Below are positions 8,688 to 20,236 of a stretch of 64,000 bases of DNA, one piece after another. The stretch is taken from positions 62,001 through 126,000 of the forward strand of contig JAGHZU010000012.1 of NCBI GenBank assembly GCA_017745235.1. Direction: 5' to 3'. The translations under genes and the position numbers were made by a program. This DNA is from Caulobacter sp. Its GTDB lineage: Bacteria > Pseudomonadota > Alphaproteobacteria > Caulobacterales > Caulobacteraceae. Below the pieces are notes generated by a model. It saw only the letters and a list, made by a program, of their open reading frames with translations, was not told where the DNA came from and did not search any database. Position 1 is the stretch's first letter. Each line of letters begins with the position of its first letter.

Positions 8688-9661
8688 TTCTTGGCCGGAA
8701 CTTGAGCGGGGGCCGACGCGGGGGGCGCGTCGTCGAGGTCGGAGGAAGGCGCCTGGTCGGAGCCGGGCGGCGCGGAGGCCGGCTCCTGCGGCGCGCCGGG
8801 AAGATCCTGCGGCTTGGACGTCAGGCGTTCGATCTTGGCGCCGCCGCGCAGCTTCTCCAGCAGGTCGCGGACTTGATCGTAGGTCAGGAAGCGCACGATC
8901 TGCGGACGCGCGGCCTCCAGCGTGATCGGCTCTTCCAGGCGCTTGTCCTCGACGCGCAGCACCGCCCAGCCGCCCTCGGTCTGGAAGGGACCGACCAGCG
9001 CGCCCTTCTGGGCGTCCTTCAGCGCGGCCGCGTAGGCCGGCGGCATGACGTCGACGGTGAAGTAGCCCAGGTCGCCGCCGTTGAAGCGGGTGGCCGGGTC
9101 GGTCGAGCGCTCCATGGCCAGGGCGTCGAACGACGCGCCGGTCTGGAGCAGCTTCTTGACGGCCTCGCCGTCGGCCTGGCTGGCCACCAGGATCTGGCGG
9201 GCGCGGATCTCCTCGCTGCGCTTGGACAGCTTCTGCTGCTCGGCGTAGAGGCCGCGGATGGCGTTCTCGTTGACCGCCTTCTCGACCACGCTCTCGACCA
9301 GCATGTCGCCCAGGATGCGTTCGCGCGCGGCGGCCAGGCGACGCTGGGCCACGGGATCCTTGTCGAGCTTCTGCTTCAAGGCCTCGGCGGCGAGCAGCTT
9401 CTGGTCCACCACCTCGTCCAGGCGCTGTCGGAACAGCTCCGAACCGATGTCCAGCGGCTCGCCCTCGCTGATCAGGCCCTGGGCCACGGCCTCGCGCTTG
9501 ACGTCGCTGGCCCACACGGTGTGACCGTTGACCCGCGCCACGGCGGTGTCGCCCGGCTCGGGCGGACGCTCGTCGCCCTTGTCGCGTCCGCAGGCGGCCA
9601 GCAGCAGGCTCATGGCGGCCACGGCCACCAGGGCGGAAACGCGGGGCTTGGCTGTATTCAT
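8684..9661 (-). CDS. Parvulin-type peptidyl-prolyl cis-trans isomerase lipoprotein
   Basis: Predicted periplasmic or outer-membrane lipoprotein folding factor of 325 residues. The N-terminus is a lipoprotein signal with lipobox LLLAAC (Cys 24 lipidated). A SurA-like helical N domain (about residues 40-150) is followed by a parvulin domain with IRARQILVAS, FDALAMERSTD and GGDLGYF. The C-terminal 45 residues are a Pro/Ala/Ser-rich tail. Related alphaproteobacterial proteins are annotated as PpiD/PrsA-like rotamases. It heads an operon with argJ, an odd pairing of an envelope chaperone with an amino-acid enzyme. Confidence 0.88.
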   Translation of the reverse strand: MNTAKPRVSALVAVAAMSLLLAACGRDKGDERPPEPGDTAVARVNGHTVWASDVKREAVAQGLISEGEPLDIGSELFRQRLDEVVDQKLLAAEALKQKLDKDPVAQRRLAAARERILGDMLVESVVEKAVNENAIRGLYAEQQKLSKRSEEIRARQILVASQADGEAVKKLLQTGASFDALAMERSTDPATRFNGGDLGYFTVDVMPPAYAAALKDAQKGALVGPFQTEGGWAVLRVEDKRLEEPITLEAARPQIVRFLTYDQVRDLLEKLRGGAKIERLTSKPQDLPGAPQEPASAPPGSDQAPSSDLDDAPPASAPAQVPAKK

Positions 9662-9805
9662 CAGGGGCCGATCTCCGGCTGAGTCTTCGAAAGCGCTCTA
9701 GCGCGGTTTAACGCCGAGAGGAAACAGGATCGCGATACGGATCGGAATTCGCGCGAGACTGTTCATGCAAGGCTTCAAACCCGCCCCCGCCGCCCGCGCC
9801 TTTCG

Positions 9806-9834
9806 TTGACACCCGCAAGGCCGGTGCTTAAGTC
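9806..9834 (+). promoter_or_regulatory. Probable housekeeping promoter of secA
   Basis: TTGACA (9806-9811), then 14 bases, then GCTTAAGTC (9826-9834). This fits the Caulobacter sigma-73 pattern of a TTGAC-like -35 and a GCTA-like -10 at short spacing. It leaves a leader of about 110-120 bases before the secA ATG. Confidence 0.5.
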
Positions 9835-9951
9835 TCCGCGCGCGTAGAAGAAGTGGGACTTCCACTCGCTTCCACGCCTCCGAATTTACCGTAGTGAAGG
9901 CCGCAAAGCCTTAGCGCCGGCCTCACTGACACGCTCCGGAACCCTCTCTTC
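9835..9951 (+). promoter_or_regulatory. Structured 5' leader of secA
   Basis: Untranslated leader with two possible hairpins: AGTGG paired with CCACT around 9851-9866, and AGGCCG paired with CGGCCT around 9898-9924. No clear open reading frame resembling a secretion monitor is visible. Regulation of secA through this leader is inferred only from its length and pairing potential. Confidence 0.35.
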
Positions 9952-12717
<2,766 letters not shown>

Positions 12718-12741
12718 GCGCCGGCCGCCGCGAAGACAGGA

Positions 12742-12774
12742 ACGCCCGCCCCGGGAGACCGGGGCGGGCGTTTT
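12742..12774 (+). terminator. Rho-independent terminator of secA
   Basis: Perfect 13-base stem ACGCCCGCCCCGG with a GAGA tetraloop and its complement, followed by TTTTC. It starts 25 bases after the secA stop. The following bases to 12833 hold imperfect CTCCCGCC-type palindromic sequence and no gene. Confidence 0.93.
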
Positions 12775-12833
12775 CTTTGGCTCCTCTCCCGCCTGCGCGA
12801 AGCGGGCCGCCAAGCGGAAGGGGGCGCTCCGCC

Positions 12834-13256
12834 CTACTCCACCAGCTTGGCCCGCAGGCCCTGCACCCGATGGTTCAAGTCGTCCAGTTGCTCGGCCGTC
12901 ATGCCCGAGCGGGCGAACATCGTCTGGCCCAGGCAGTCGCATTCCGTCAGCAGGGCGCGGCCGGCGTCGGTCAGGCGCACCTGCACCTGGCGCTCGTCCT
13001 CGGCGCTGCGCTGACGGGTGACCAGGCCGGCCTGCTCCAGCCGCTTCACGGGCGGGGTGACGGTGCTGGACTCCAGGAACAGGCGCTGGGCGATCGCGCC
13101 CACCGTGGCCCCGTCATTCTCGCCCAACACGCTCAGCACCAGGTACTGAGGATAGGTGATGCCCATCGCGTCGAGCATGGGCTTGTAGGTGCGGTTGATC
13201 GCCATGCTGGTGGCGTACAGGGTGAAACAGATCTGGTCGTCCAACGGAATAGGCAC
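12834..13256 (-). CDS. OhrR-type MarR family organic peroxide sensor
   Basis: Transcriptional repressor of 140 residues. It matches the OhrR branch of MarR: the N-terminus DDQICFTLYATSMAINR carries the family's reactive cysteine (Cys 10 here), then YKPMLDAMGITYPQYLVLSVL and a winged helix with LESSTVTPPVKRLEQAGLV. A second cysteine pair occurs in TECDCLG (about residue 105), as in 2-Cys OhrR proteins. In this family peroxide oxidation of the N-terminal Cys releases DNA. The start is GTG 13256 with TGAGGA upstream. It is divergent from a hydrolase gene rather than an ohr gene, with palindromes between. Confidence 0.85.
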   Translation of the reverse strand: MPIPLDDQICFTLYATSMAINRTYKPMLDAMGITYPQYLVLSVLGENDGATVGAIAQRLFLESSTVTPPVKRLEQAGLVTRQRSAEDERQVQVRLTDAGRALLTECDCLGQTMFARSGMTAEQLDDLNHRVQGLRAKLVE

Positions 13257-13313
13257 GGCAGGGTCCTCATGAGGCGAAACGCAGCCTCCCGATCTTCATA
13301 CCACGAGAAATGA

Positions 13314-13393
13314 TATCGCGATAAAGAAAATGCTGGACAGTCCGTCGCCGCCGCTGTAGCCATATCGATATCGCGATAACGAATATCGCAATA
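13314..13393. promoter_or_regulatory. Cluster of three TATCGCGATA-type operators
   Basis: Perfect palindrome TATCGCGATA occurs at 13314-13323 and again at 13369-13378; a one-mismatch copy, TATCGCAATA, is at 13384-13393. All three lie in the 158-base gap between the divergent ohrR-like gene and the hydrolase gene. Binding by the OhrR-like protein is inferred from position and symmetry, not shown. Confidence 0.65.
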
Positions 13394-13414
13394 CCAATCT
13401 AGAGGGACATCGAA

Positions 13415-14416
13415 ATGAGCCAGTCGAACAACCAGGCCCAAGCCGGCCAAGCTTCGCGTCGCGGCCTGATGACCGCCGGCCTGGGCGTCGCCGCCGCCGC
13501 GACCGCCCTGCCTTTCGCCGCCTCGGCCCAGGCTTCCGCCGCCGGCAAGGCCGCGTCCAAGGCCAGCGCCAAGGGCGACGCCGGAAGCGGCTATGTCACC
13601 ACCGCGGACGGCACGCAGATCTATTACAAGGACTGGGGCCCCAAGACCGCCCAGCCGGTGGTCTTCCACCACGGCTGGCCGCTCAGCGCCGACGACTGGG
13701 ACGCCCAGATGCTGTTCTTCCTCGGCCAGGGCTATCGCGTCATCGCCCACGACCGCCGCGGCCACGGCCGCTCGACCCAGACCGACACCGGCAACGAGAT
13801 GGACACCTACGCCGCCGACGTGGCCGCGGTCGTCAAGCATCTGGACCTGAAGAACGCCATCCACGTGGGCCACTCCACCGGCGGCGGCGAAGTCATCCAC
13901 TACGTGGCCCGCGCCGAGCCCGGCCGGGTGGCCAAGGCCGTGCTGATCGGCGCTGTGCCGCCGATCATGCTCAAGACCCCCGCCAACCCCGGCGGCCTGC
14001 CCCGCGAGGTCTTCGACGGCTTCCGCACCGCCCTGGCCGCCAATCGCGCCCAGTTCTTCCAGGACGTGCCGGCCGGCCCGTTCTACGGCTTCAACCGTCC
14101 GGGCGCGAAGGTCAGCCAGGGCCTGATCGACAACTGGTGGCGCCAGGGCATGATGGGCGGCGCCAAGGCCCATTACGACTGCATCACCGCCTTCTCGGAG
14201 ACCGACTTCACCGAGGACCTGAAGAAGGCCGACGTGCCGGTGCTGATCATGCACGGCGAGGACGACCAGATCGTCCCCATCGCCGACAGCGCCCTGCTGG
14301 CCATCAAGCTGGTCAAGAAGGGCACGCTGAAGACCTATCCGGGCCTGCCGCACGGCATGGCCAGCACCCATCCCGAAGTGATCAACAAGGACCTGCTGGC
14401 CTTCTTCCGCGCCTAG
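13415..14416 (+). CDS. Tat-exported alpha/beta hydrolase, non-heme chloroperoxidase-like
   Basis: Hydrolase or perhydrolase of 333 residues. The N-terminus has a twin-arginine signal ([20 protein letters not shown]), predicting folded export to the periplasm. The mature domain has the oxyanion motif [12 protein letters not shown], nucleophile elbow GHSTGGGE (Ser), Asp in HGEDDQIVP and the catalytic His in LPHGMAST. This pattern is typical of cofactor-free chloroperoxidases and aryl esterases that can make or use peracids. The divergent peroxide sensor fits a role in peroxide or peracid detoxification. True substrate unknown. Confidence 0.88.
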   Translation: MSQSNNQAQAGQASRRGLMTAGLGVAAAATALPFAASAQASAAGKAASKASAKGDAGSGYVTTADGTQIYYKDWGPKTAQPVVFHHGWPLSADDWDAQMLFFLGQGYRVIAHDRRGHGRSTQTDTGNEMDTYAADVAAVVKHLDLKNAIHVGHSTGGGEVIHYVARAEPGRVAKAVLIGAVPPIMLKTPANPGGLPREVFDGFRTALAANRAQFFQDVPAGPFYGFNRPGAKVSQGLIDNWWRQGMMGGAKAHYDCITAFSETDFTEDLKKADVPVLIMHGEDDQIVPIADSALLAIKLVKKGTLKTYPGLPHGMASTHPEVINKDLLAFFRA

Positions 14417-14437
14417 GCCTCCGTCCCTCTCCGAGGA

Positions 14438-14468
14438 CGCCCGCCATGGACCACCGTGGCGGGCGCTT
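14438..14468. terminator. Bidirectional terminator between hydrolase and MFS genes
   Basis: CGCCCGCCA (14438-14446) pairs with TGGCGGGCG (14457-14465) between two convergent genes. It is followed by CTTTC on the plus strand. It probably serves both transcripts. Confidence 0.6.
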
Positions 14469-15842
14469 TCATGCCCTCTGCGGCCTTCCCTCGCTGCGCG
14501 CGGCCACGGCCGCCGCGCCCAGCAGCACCGCCGCCGCGACCAGGCCCGAAATCCGCAGGCCGGCGGCGATCCCCTCGGGCCCGCCCGCCGCCAGCGCCCC
14601 CATCACCGCGACACCGGCCGCGCCGGCGGCCTGGCGACAGGCGTTCAGCACGCCCGAGGCCGTGCCCGAGAAGTGGCGATCCACGCTGGCCAGCAGGGCG
14701 CTGGTCATGGCCGGCACCGCCGTCCCCATGCCGCCCGGGATCAGCAGGAAGCCCGGAACCATCATCCAATAGGGACTGGCCGGCGTCAGGCGGCTGGTCA
14801 GGGCGTAGCCCAAGGCCGCCACCAGCACCCCGCCGGCCATGGTCCGCGCCGGACCGAAGCGGTGGGCGATGCGGCTGCTGAGCAGGTTGGAGGCGATGAA
14901 GGTGGCCGTCAGGGGCAGGAAGGCCAGGCCGGCCCGCACCACGTCGTAGCCGGCCGAACGCTGCAGGAAGAGGCCCAGCACGAAGATCACGCCGTAATAG
15001 GTGAAGTTGACGCTGACACCGACCACCACCGCCGACCACACCATGCGCGCCTTGAACACCGCCAGGGGCACGGCCGGATGGGGGGACCGGGCCTCCACCG
15101 CCGCGAAGGCGATCGCCGCCGCCGCGCCCAGGCCCAGGGCGCCCAGCACCACAGGATCGGTCCAGCCGCGATGACCGCCCTCGATCACCGCGCCCACCAA
15201 GCCAGCCAGGGCCACGAAGCCCAGGACCTGGCCCGGCAGGTCCAGCGGTCGCTTCTCGCGCGGGGGAACCTCGGGTGCGAACAGCAGGGTCAAGGCCGCG
15301 CCCAGCAGGCAAAGCGGCAGGTTGACCAGGAACACCCAGCGCCAGCCCAGGGCGCCGATCAGGACGCCGCCGATCACCGGTCCGGCCGCGATCGACACGC
15401 CGCCCGCGGCCGTCCACCAGCCCACCGCCCAAGCCCGCGCCTTGTCGTCTCCGGCGGCGGCATGGGTGATCAACGCCAGGGACGGCGGCACCAGCAGGGC
15501 GGCGGCCGCGCCCTGGACGGCGCGGGCCAGCACCAGCTGCGCCGCGCTCTGGGCCAGGCCGCAGGCGGCGGACGACACGGCGAACAGCACAAGGCCCGCC
15601 AGGAACGCCCGGCGCGGCCCGAACCGGTCGCCCAGCGCCCCCGCCGACAGCAGCAGCGCCGCCAGCAGAAGGGTGTAGGCGTCGACCACCCATTGCAGCC
15701 CCGCCGTCGGCGCATTCAGCTCGCGTCCGATCGCTGCCAGGGCCACGTTGACGATGGTCACGTCCAGCTGGGTTATCGTGAACCCGAAACTGGCGGCGAC
15801 CAGGATCAGCGGCAGGCGGGGCGGAAGGGCGACTCGACTCAT
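14469..15842 (-). CDS. MFS drug/proton antiporter, DHA2 family (14 TMS)
   Basis: Inner-membrane efflux protein of 457 residues with about 14 hydrophobic segments. It shows the DHA2 features: LDVTIVNVALAAIGREL in TM1, VVDAYTLLLAALLLSAGALGD and the motif A-like loop GDRFGPRR, and motif C-like AGGVSIAAGPVIGGVL. Export of drugs or dyes is the family role; the substrate is not known. It is divergently transcribed from an ArsR-type regulator that starts 115 bases away, the likely local repressor. Confidence 0.9.
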   Translation of the reverse strand: MSRVALPPRLPLILVAASFGFTITQLDVTIVNVALAAIGRELNAPTAGLQWVVDAYTLLLAALLLSAGALGDRFGPRRAFLAGLVLFAVSSAACGLAQSAAQLVLARAVQGAAAALLVPPSLALITHAAAGDDKARAWAVGWWTAAGGVSIAAGPVIGGVLIGALGWRWVFLVNLPLCLLGAALTLLFAPEVPPREKRPLDLPGQVLGFVALAGLVGAVIEGGHRGWTDPVVLGALGLGAAAAIAFAAVEARSPHPAVPLAVFKARMVWSAVVVGVSVNFTYYGVIFVLGLFLQRSAGYDVVRAGLAFLPLTATFIASNLLSSRIAHRFGPARTMAGGVLVAALGYALTSRLTPASPYWMMVPGFLLIPGGMGTAVPAMTSALLASVDRHFSGTASGVLNACRQAAGAAGVAVMGALAAGGPEGIAAGLRISGLVAAAVLLGAAAVAARSEGRPQRA

Positions 15843-15956
15843 GGCTCCGATCTTCGCCCGGTTCGGCGCCGGATGTTACAGCGGCGGGTGAAGCGTTCTC
15901 CCCGCATCCTCTCTATATTCGGCTCGTTCTCGGCGACATGAGCGGAGCTGAACGGC

Positions 15957-16664
15957 ATGGAACCCAACATCGCCTCCCCCGCCGCCCTGATCGGCGATCC
16001 CGCTCGCGCGGCGATGCTGCAGGCCCTGATGGACGGGCGCGCCCAGCCGGCCGGGGCCCTGGCCTGGGCGGCCGGGCTCAGCGCCCAGGCGGCCAGCAAC
16101 CACCTGGCCAAGCTGATCGACGGCGGACTGCTGCGGGTCGAGCGCGAGGGCCGTCATCGCCACTACCGCCTCGCCGGCCCCGAAGTCGCCCACGCCCTGG
16201 AGGCCCTGGCCTGCGTGGCCGCCCCCGTCCGCTCGCTGGAACAGCCCCGCTCGCCCAAGGCCCGGGCCCTGCGCGAGGCTCGCTGCTGCTACGGCCACCT
16301 GGCCGGACGACTGGGAATCGCCGTGACCGACGCCCTGGTGGACCGCGACCTGATCGCCCCCGCCGACGACAAGCTCTACGCCGTCACGCCGAAGGGCCGC
16401 GCCTGGTTCGAGGACTTGGGTCTGGACCTCGATGCGATGCGCTCCAAACGCGGCGCGGCTCGCCAGTGCCTGGACTGGACCGAACGCCGCCACCACCTGG
16501 CGGGCCCGCTGGGGGTGATGATGCTGAGCCGCATGGTCGCCCTGGGCTGGATCGAGATCGCCCCCGGCGGCCGCGCCGCGCGGCTCACCACGCTCGGCCA
16601 GGACCAGCTTCGATCGCGGCTCGGGGTCGATCTGGAAACGCTCCAGCCTCGCGCCGCAGCCTGA
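15957..16664 (+). CDS. ArsR-family winged-helix regulator with C-terminal domain
   Basis: Transcription factor of 235 residues. Residues 10-75 form the ArsR-type winged helix (DPARAAMLQALMDG, then LSAQAASNHLAKLIDGGLL and the wing EGRHRHYRL). The remaining 150 residues are a less familiar region with a Cys pair (EARCCYGHLAGRLG) and a possible second winged helix ending LTTLGQDQL. No classical CxCxxC metal site is seen. GGAG lies well upstream of ATG 15957. Divergence from the DHA2 exporter suggests it controls that pump in response to a small molecule. Confidence 0.85.
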   Translation: MEPNIASPAALIGDPARAAMLQALMDGRAQPAGALAWAAGLSAQAASNHLAKLIDGGLLRVEREGRHRHYRLAGPEVAHALEALACVAAPVRSLEQPRSPKARALREARCCYGHLAGRLGIAVTDALVDRDLIAPADDKLYAVTPKGRAWFEDLGLDLDAMRSKRGAARQCLDWTERRHHLAGPLGVMMLSRMVALGWIEIAPGGRAARLTTLGQDQLRSRLGVDLETLQPRAAA

Positions 16665-16822
16665 CGCCTTTCTCCCCGGAGAAGGCGTCGACGAAATCGC
16701 CGGGCGAGGAAAACGCCTATTGGCTGGGCGGGCGACCGATCGCCAGCCCCTTCTCAAAAGTGTTTCAAGCCAAAACACTCCCCAAGATTGATACTGCCCG
16801 CTCCTCTACCAGGAGCCCCGCC

Positions 16823-17137
16823 ATGCCCGACTTCAAGCTCGCCCTCGCCCCGCAGCAGCTGACCCAGGCGATCAATCCGTGGTCATGGACCTTCGGCAAC
16901 GTCAGCCTGTTCAGCATCAACCTGGGCAAGTCGGCCGCGCCCGGCGTCGAGGCCCGCGTCCTGGACGAAGTCGGCAGCTACGGCCGCCAGCTGGGACGAA
17001 TCGGCGAGGCCCTGTCGGTCATCATCGACTGGGCCGAGGAACATGGCCTGCCCGAGCACAGGGCGATCACCGAGCTCAAGCTGCAGCTGGAGCACGTGGA
17101 CGTGATCCGGCGAGAGGAGAAGGGCGCGGCCAGCTAG
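16823..17137 (+). CDS. Hypothetical protein
   Basis: A 104-residue soluble protein with no signal peptide. ATG 16823 has AGGAG seven bases upstream. Noticeable are an N-terminal segment with WSWTFGNVSLFSINLGKS and a C-terminal amphipathic, probably helical, half (VLDEVGSYGRQLGRIGEALSV). I do not recognise the family. It follows the ArsR gene by 158 bases and converges on the ABC transporter gene, with which it shares a CTAG stop overlap. Confidence 0.65.
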   Translation: MPDFKLALAPQQLTQAINPWSWTFGNVSLFSINLGKSAAPGVEARVLDEVGSYGRQLGRIGEALSVIIDWAEEHGLPEHRAITELKLQLEHVDVIRREEKGAAS

Positions 17138-18987
17138 GCCGCCTCCACGCCGAACTGCAGCCGCGCCAGGCGGGCGTAGAGGCCGCCCTGGGCCGAGAGT
17201 TCGGCATGGGTGCCCTGCTCGACCACACGGCCGTCTTCCATGACCACGATGCGGTCGGCGGCCAGCACGGTGGCCAGGCGATGGGCGATGACCAGGGTCG
17301 TTCGCTCGCTCATGGCGTCGTGCAGGGCCTTCTGGACCAGGCGCTCGTTCTCGGCGTCCAGGGCGCTGGTGGCCTCGTCCAGCAGCAGGATCGGGGCGTC
17401 GCGCACCAGGGCGCGGGCGATGGCCAGGCGCTGGCGCTGGCCGCCAGACAACGTCTTGGCCCGTTCGCCCACCGGCGTGTCGAAGCCCTGCGGCAGGGCC
17501 TCGATGAAGGCCGTGGCCTGGGCCGCGTCGGCGGCGGCGCGGACCTCGGCGTCGGTGGCGTCCTCGCGGCCGAAGCGGATGTTGTCCAGCGCCGAGCCCG
17601 AGAACAGCGGGCTGTCCTGCGCCACCAGGGCCATGCGGTCGCGCACCTGGCCCGGATCGGCCTGGCGCAGGTCCACGCCGTCCAGCCGCACCACGCCCGC
17701 CTGGGGGTCGTAGAAGCGCAGCAGGAGCCGCAGGACGGTGCTCTTGCCCGCCCCCGAGGGACCGACCAGGGCCACGGTCTCGCCCGGCTTCACAGCCAGG
17801 TCGAAGCCCTTCAGCGCGGGCAGGTCGGGACGGCCGGGATAGGCGAAGGTGACGTTCTCGAACGCGATCGCCCCGCGAGCGGGGACCGGAAGGCTCTGGG
17901 CCTTCTCCGGCGCGGCGATCTCGGGTTCGGCGTTCAGGGTCTCGGAGATGCGCTCCATGGCCCCCGCGGCCTTCTGCACGTCGCCCCAGACCTCGCCCAG
18001 GGCGCCGACCGAGCCGGCCGCCATCACCGCCAGCATGGCGAACTGGGCCAGGGTGCCGCCGGTCATCTGGCCTGACAGCACCATGTGCGCGCCGATCCAC
18101 AGCAGCAGGGCGATGCCGCCGAAGGCCAGGGTGATCACCGCCGCCGTCATGCGGGCGCGGGCCGAGATGCGCTTGACCGACGCGCCGTAGGCCGTCTCCA
18201 CCGCCCCGCCGAACCGGCCGTTGGCCGCGTCCTCGCGCCCGAAGGCCTGGACCGTGTCCAGGGCGTCCAGGCTCTCGCCGGCATAGCCCACGGCGTCGGC
18301 GAAGCGGTCCTGGGCGGCGACCGACAGCTTGCGCACGTTGCGGCCCAGCAGGAACATCGGCGCCAGGATGATCGGCACCATCAGCACGATCACGCCGGCC
18401 AGCTTGGGGCTCACCACGGCCATGTAGCCCAGGCCGCCCACCAGGCTCAGGCTGTTGCGCAGCGCCACCGAGGCCGAGGTTCCCACCAGGGTCTCCACGA
18501 TGGTGATGTCGGTCGTCAGGCGCGAGAGCACCTCGCCCGTGCGGGTCTTCAGGAAGAACGAGGGGTCCAGCTTCAGGGTGTGGGCGTAGAGCGCCCGGCG
18601 CAGGTCGGCCACCACGCGTTCGCCCAGGCGGGTGACGAAGAAGAAGCGCAGGGCCGTGGCCGCGGCCAGCACCAGGGCCACGCCGCCCAGGATCAGGAAC
18701 GCGCTGTTCAGGGCGTCGGTCGAGCCGTGGGCGAAACCCTTGTCGATCACGCCCTTGAACGCCCAGGTCAGGCCCAGGGTCGAGCCGGTCGAGAACAGCA
18801 GGAAGAAGCCCGCCGCCAGGGCGTCGCCCACGTGGGCGCGCACGAAGGGCAGCAGGTGGGCCAGGGGACGGATGTCCTTGCGACGGGGGCGGCGGTTGGC
18901 CGCGTCGGCCAGGTTCTGGACCAACTCGGCGCCCGCGCTGGGCCGGCCGTCGGCGGCCTGGATCTCGCCCGCGTTCACGTCGTTCAT
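17134..18987 (-). CDS. ABC exporter, fused permease-ATPase (MsbA-like)
   Basis: Half-transporter of 617 residues that works as a homodimer in the inner membrane. An N-terminal membrane domain with six helices (about residues 45-330) is followed by an ATPase domain with Walker A GPSGAGKST, signature LSGGQRQRLAIARAL, Walker B ILLLDEATSALD and the H-loop VIAHRL. It resembles lipid A or multidrug exporters of the MsbA/LmrA type; the substrate is not determinable. The start at MNDVNAGE (18987) is favoured by GGGAC just upstream; 32 extra in-frame residues further upstream look non-coding. Confidence 0.92.
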   Translation of the reverse strand: MNDVNAGEIQAADGRPSAGAELVQNLADAANRRPRRKDIRPLAHLLPFVRAHVGDALAAGFFLLFSTGSTLGLTWAFKGVIDKGFAHGSTDALNSAFLILGGVALVLAAATALRFFFVTRLGERVVADLRRALYAHTLKLDPSFFLKTRTGEVLSRLTTDITIVETLVGTSASVALRNSLSLVGGLGYMAVVSPKLAGVIVLMVPIILAPMFLLGRNVRKLSVAAQDRFADAVGYAGESLDALDTVQAFGREDAANGRFGGAVETAYGASVKRISARARMTAAVITLAFGGIALLLWIGAHMVLSGQMTGGTLAQFAMLAVMAAGSVGALGEVWGDVQKAAGAMERISETLNAEPEIAAPEKAQSLPVPARGAIAFENVTFAYPGRPDLPALKGFDLAVKPGETVALVGPSGAGKSTVLRLLLRFYDPQAGVVRLDGVDLRQADPGQVRDRMALVAQDSPLFSGSALDNIRFGREDATDAEVRAAADAAQATAFIEALPQGFDTPVGERAKTLSGGQRQRLAIARALVRDAPILLLDEATSALDAENERLVQKALHDAMSERTTLVIAHRLATVLAADRIVVMEDGRVVEQGTHAELSAQGGLYARLARLQFGVEAA

Positions 18988-19100
18988 AACTGTCCCTTGC
19001 AAAATACGCGGGGTTTCTTTATAGCCGCGCGTCTCCGAGAGCCACCCGCAAGGACGGCCCCGCCCACATTCACGCCGCTTCAAGTCGGTTGGATCGCCCG

Positions 19101-19328
19101 ATGAAACAAGACATTCACCCCGACTATCACTTCATCACCGTCACCCTGACCGACGGCTCGAGCTATCAAACGCGCTCGACCTACGGCAAGGAAGGCGCGA
19201 CGCTGGCGCTGGACATCGATCCGCGCGTGCACCCGGCCTGGACCGGCGGCAACGCCCAGCTGATGGACCGCGGCGGCCGCGTCTCGCGCTTCAACGCCAA
19301 GTTCGCCGGCTTCACCGGCAAGAAGTAA
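19101..19328 (+). CDS. rpmE: 50S ribosomal protein L31, zinc-less type
   Basis: Large-subunit protein of 75 residues. It starts at [20 protein letters not shown]; the family blocks [16 protein letters not shown] and [11 protein letters not shown] are present. There are no cysteines, so the zinc-ribbon (CxxC) of the C+ form is absent, as usual in alphaproteobacteria. The longer in-frame start at 19089 adds four residues and is less likely. The gene is followed by its own terminator. Confidence 0.96.
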   Translation: MKQDIHPDYHFITVTLTDGSSYQTRSTYGKEGATLALDIDPRVHPAWTGGNAQLMDRGGRVSRFNAKFAGFTGKK

Positions 19329-19361
19329 GCGTTTCCACGCTTCTCGCCGTAAGGGCGACGA

Positions 19362-19396
19362 AAGGCCGGCTCCGCGCTCGCGGGCCGGCCTTTTCC
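19362..19396 (+). terminator. Rho-independent terminator of rpmE
   Basis: AAGGCCGG pairs with CCGGCCTT around a GC-rich loop and is followed by TTTTCC. Between here and 19533 a further hairpin (GCTCCAG/CTGGAGC, about 19406-19429) is seen, but no gene. Confidence 0.85.
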
Positions 19397-19533
19397 GTTT
19401 CTGGGCTCCAGCTTTGTTCCGCTGGAGCGGGCGCACGGGATCGGGAACGCAGACGCGCCCGTCTCGCCTTGCGAATTTTCAGGTGAGTCAAAATGGGACG
19501 AAGGCTTGCCTTCGCCCCCCCTTCTCGTGGCGC

Positions 19534-20043
19534 CTAGGCCGCGCCGAAGGCGGCGCTCAGGCGGTCGAAGTGGGCCTGCACCGGGCGCGGAGCCTCTTCC
19601 GTGGCGGCGGCCTCGATGTACATGCGGTTGTCCAGGTGGCGGACCCGTTCGTAGAGGCGCTCGGAGCGTTGGAGCAGGCTGACCAGGCCGAAGGGCAGGT
19701 CCTCGACGGCGGCCGGCTGGCCGGCTTCCAGGCCCAGGCGATAATTGTCGGCGCAAGCGTCCTGGGCGGCCATCTCGCCCTCCTTGACCGCGCGCTGCAC
19801 CAGCAGCCACGAGGCCACCTGCATCAGGCGGGTGGTCAGGCGCATGCTCTCGCTGGCGTAGGCCAGGGCCGCGTTCCGGGAGAGCAGCTTGCTGTCGTGG
19901 CGGCCGGCCCCGTCGAGATAGGCGGCGGTCTCCTCGACCAGCTGCATGCCCTCCTCGAAGGTGCGGTCAAAAAGCTCGGAACGGGCGAAGTCCTGGATGA
20001 CGCCAGTACGCCAGGGGGCCGCGGCCAGGTTCAACTCGGTCAT
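19534..20043 (-). CDS. rcdA: RcdA, regulator of CtrA degradation (DUF1465)
   Basis: Adaptor protein of 169 residues. In Caulobacter RcdA, with CpdR and PopA, delivers CtrA to the ClpXP protease at the stalked pole during the swarmer-to-stalked transition. The conserved helical core (FDRTFEEGMQLVEETAAYLD, ASESMRLTTRLMQVASWLL, LLQRSERLYERVRHLD) is typical of DUF1465. The neighbouring DUF1192 gene and quinone oxidoreductase gene are the usual alphaproteobacterial context. The C-terminal 20 residues look disordered, as expected for this family. I rely on family recognition; no alignment was run. Confidence 0.86.
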   Translation of the reverse strand: MTELNLAAAPWRTGVIQDFARSELFDRTFEEGMQLVEETAAYLDGAGRHDSKLLSRNAALAYASESMRLTTRLMQVASWLLVQRAVKEGEMAAQDACADNYRLGLEAGQPAAVEDLPFGLVSLLQRSERLYERVRHLDNRMYIEAAATEEAPRPVQAHFDRLSAAFGAA

Positions 20044-20236
20044 AGCTACTCAATGCCCCTTCGAAAGGCCGCGAGACGGTCTCGCTGAACCCAGGGACTG
20101 CAACCCCCGTGCCAGACGCGAACGTCCCGTTTCGCGACCGCCCCCTCGCTCGAGATCGGAAACCGCAGGTTCCCGGCAGGCCGAGTCGGCGCGCGCCCTT
20201 CACGCGCCAGAATCAGCAAGTAGCGTAAACCGTTCG

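Noticed and set aside
8688..9515. Continuation of the argJ reading frame up to 9515
   Set aside because: It runs antiphase through the parvulin lipoprotein gene, and its product is Arg/Gly/Pro-rich shadow sequence. The overlap ATGA and family evidence put the argJ start at 8687.
14413..15693. Second minus-strand frame inside the MFS gene
   Set aside because: It is frame-shifted relative to the transporter, is Gly/Arg-rich and has no hydrophobic segments.
15938..16822. Long frame joined to the 104-residue gene at 16823
   Set aside because: The upstream part is a shadow of the ArsR gene in another frame. AGGAG just before ATG 16823 gives the correct start.
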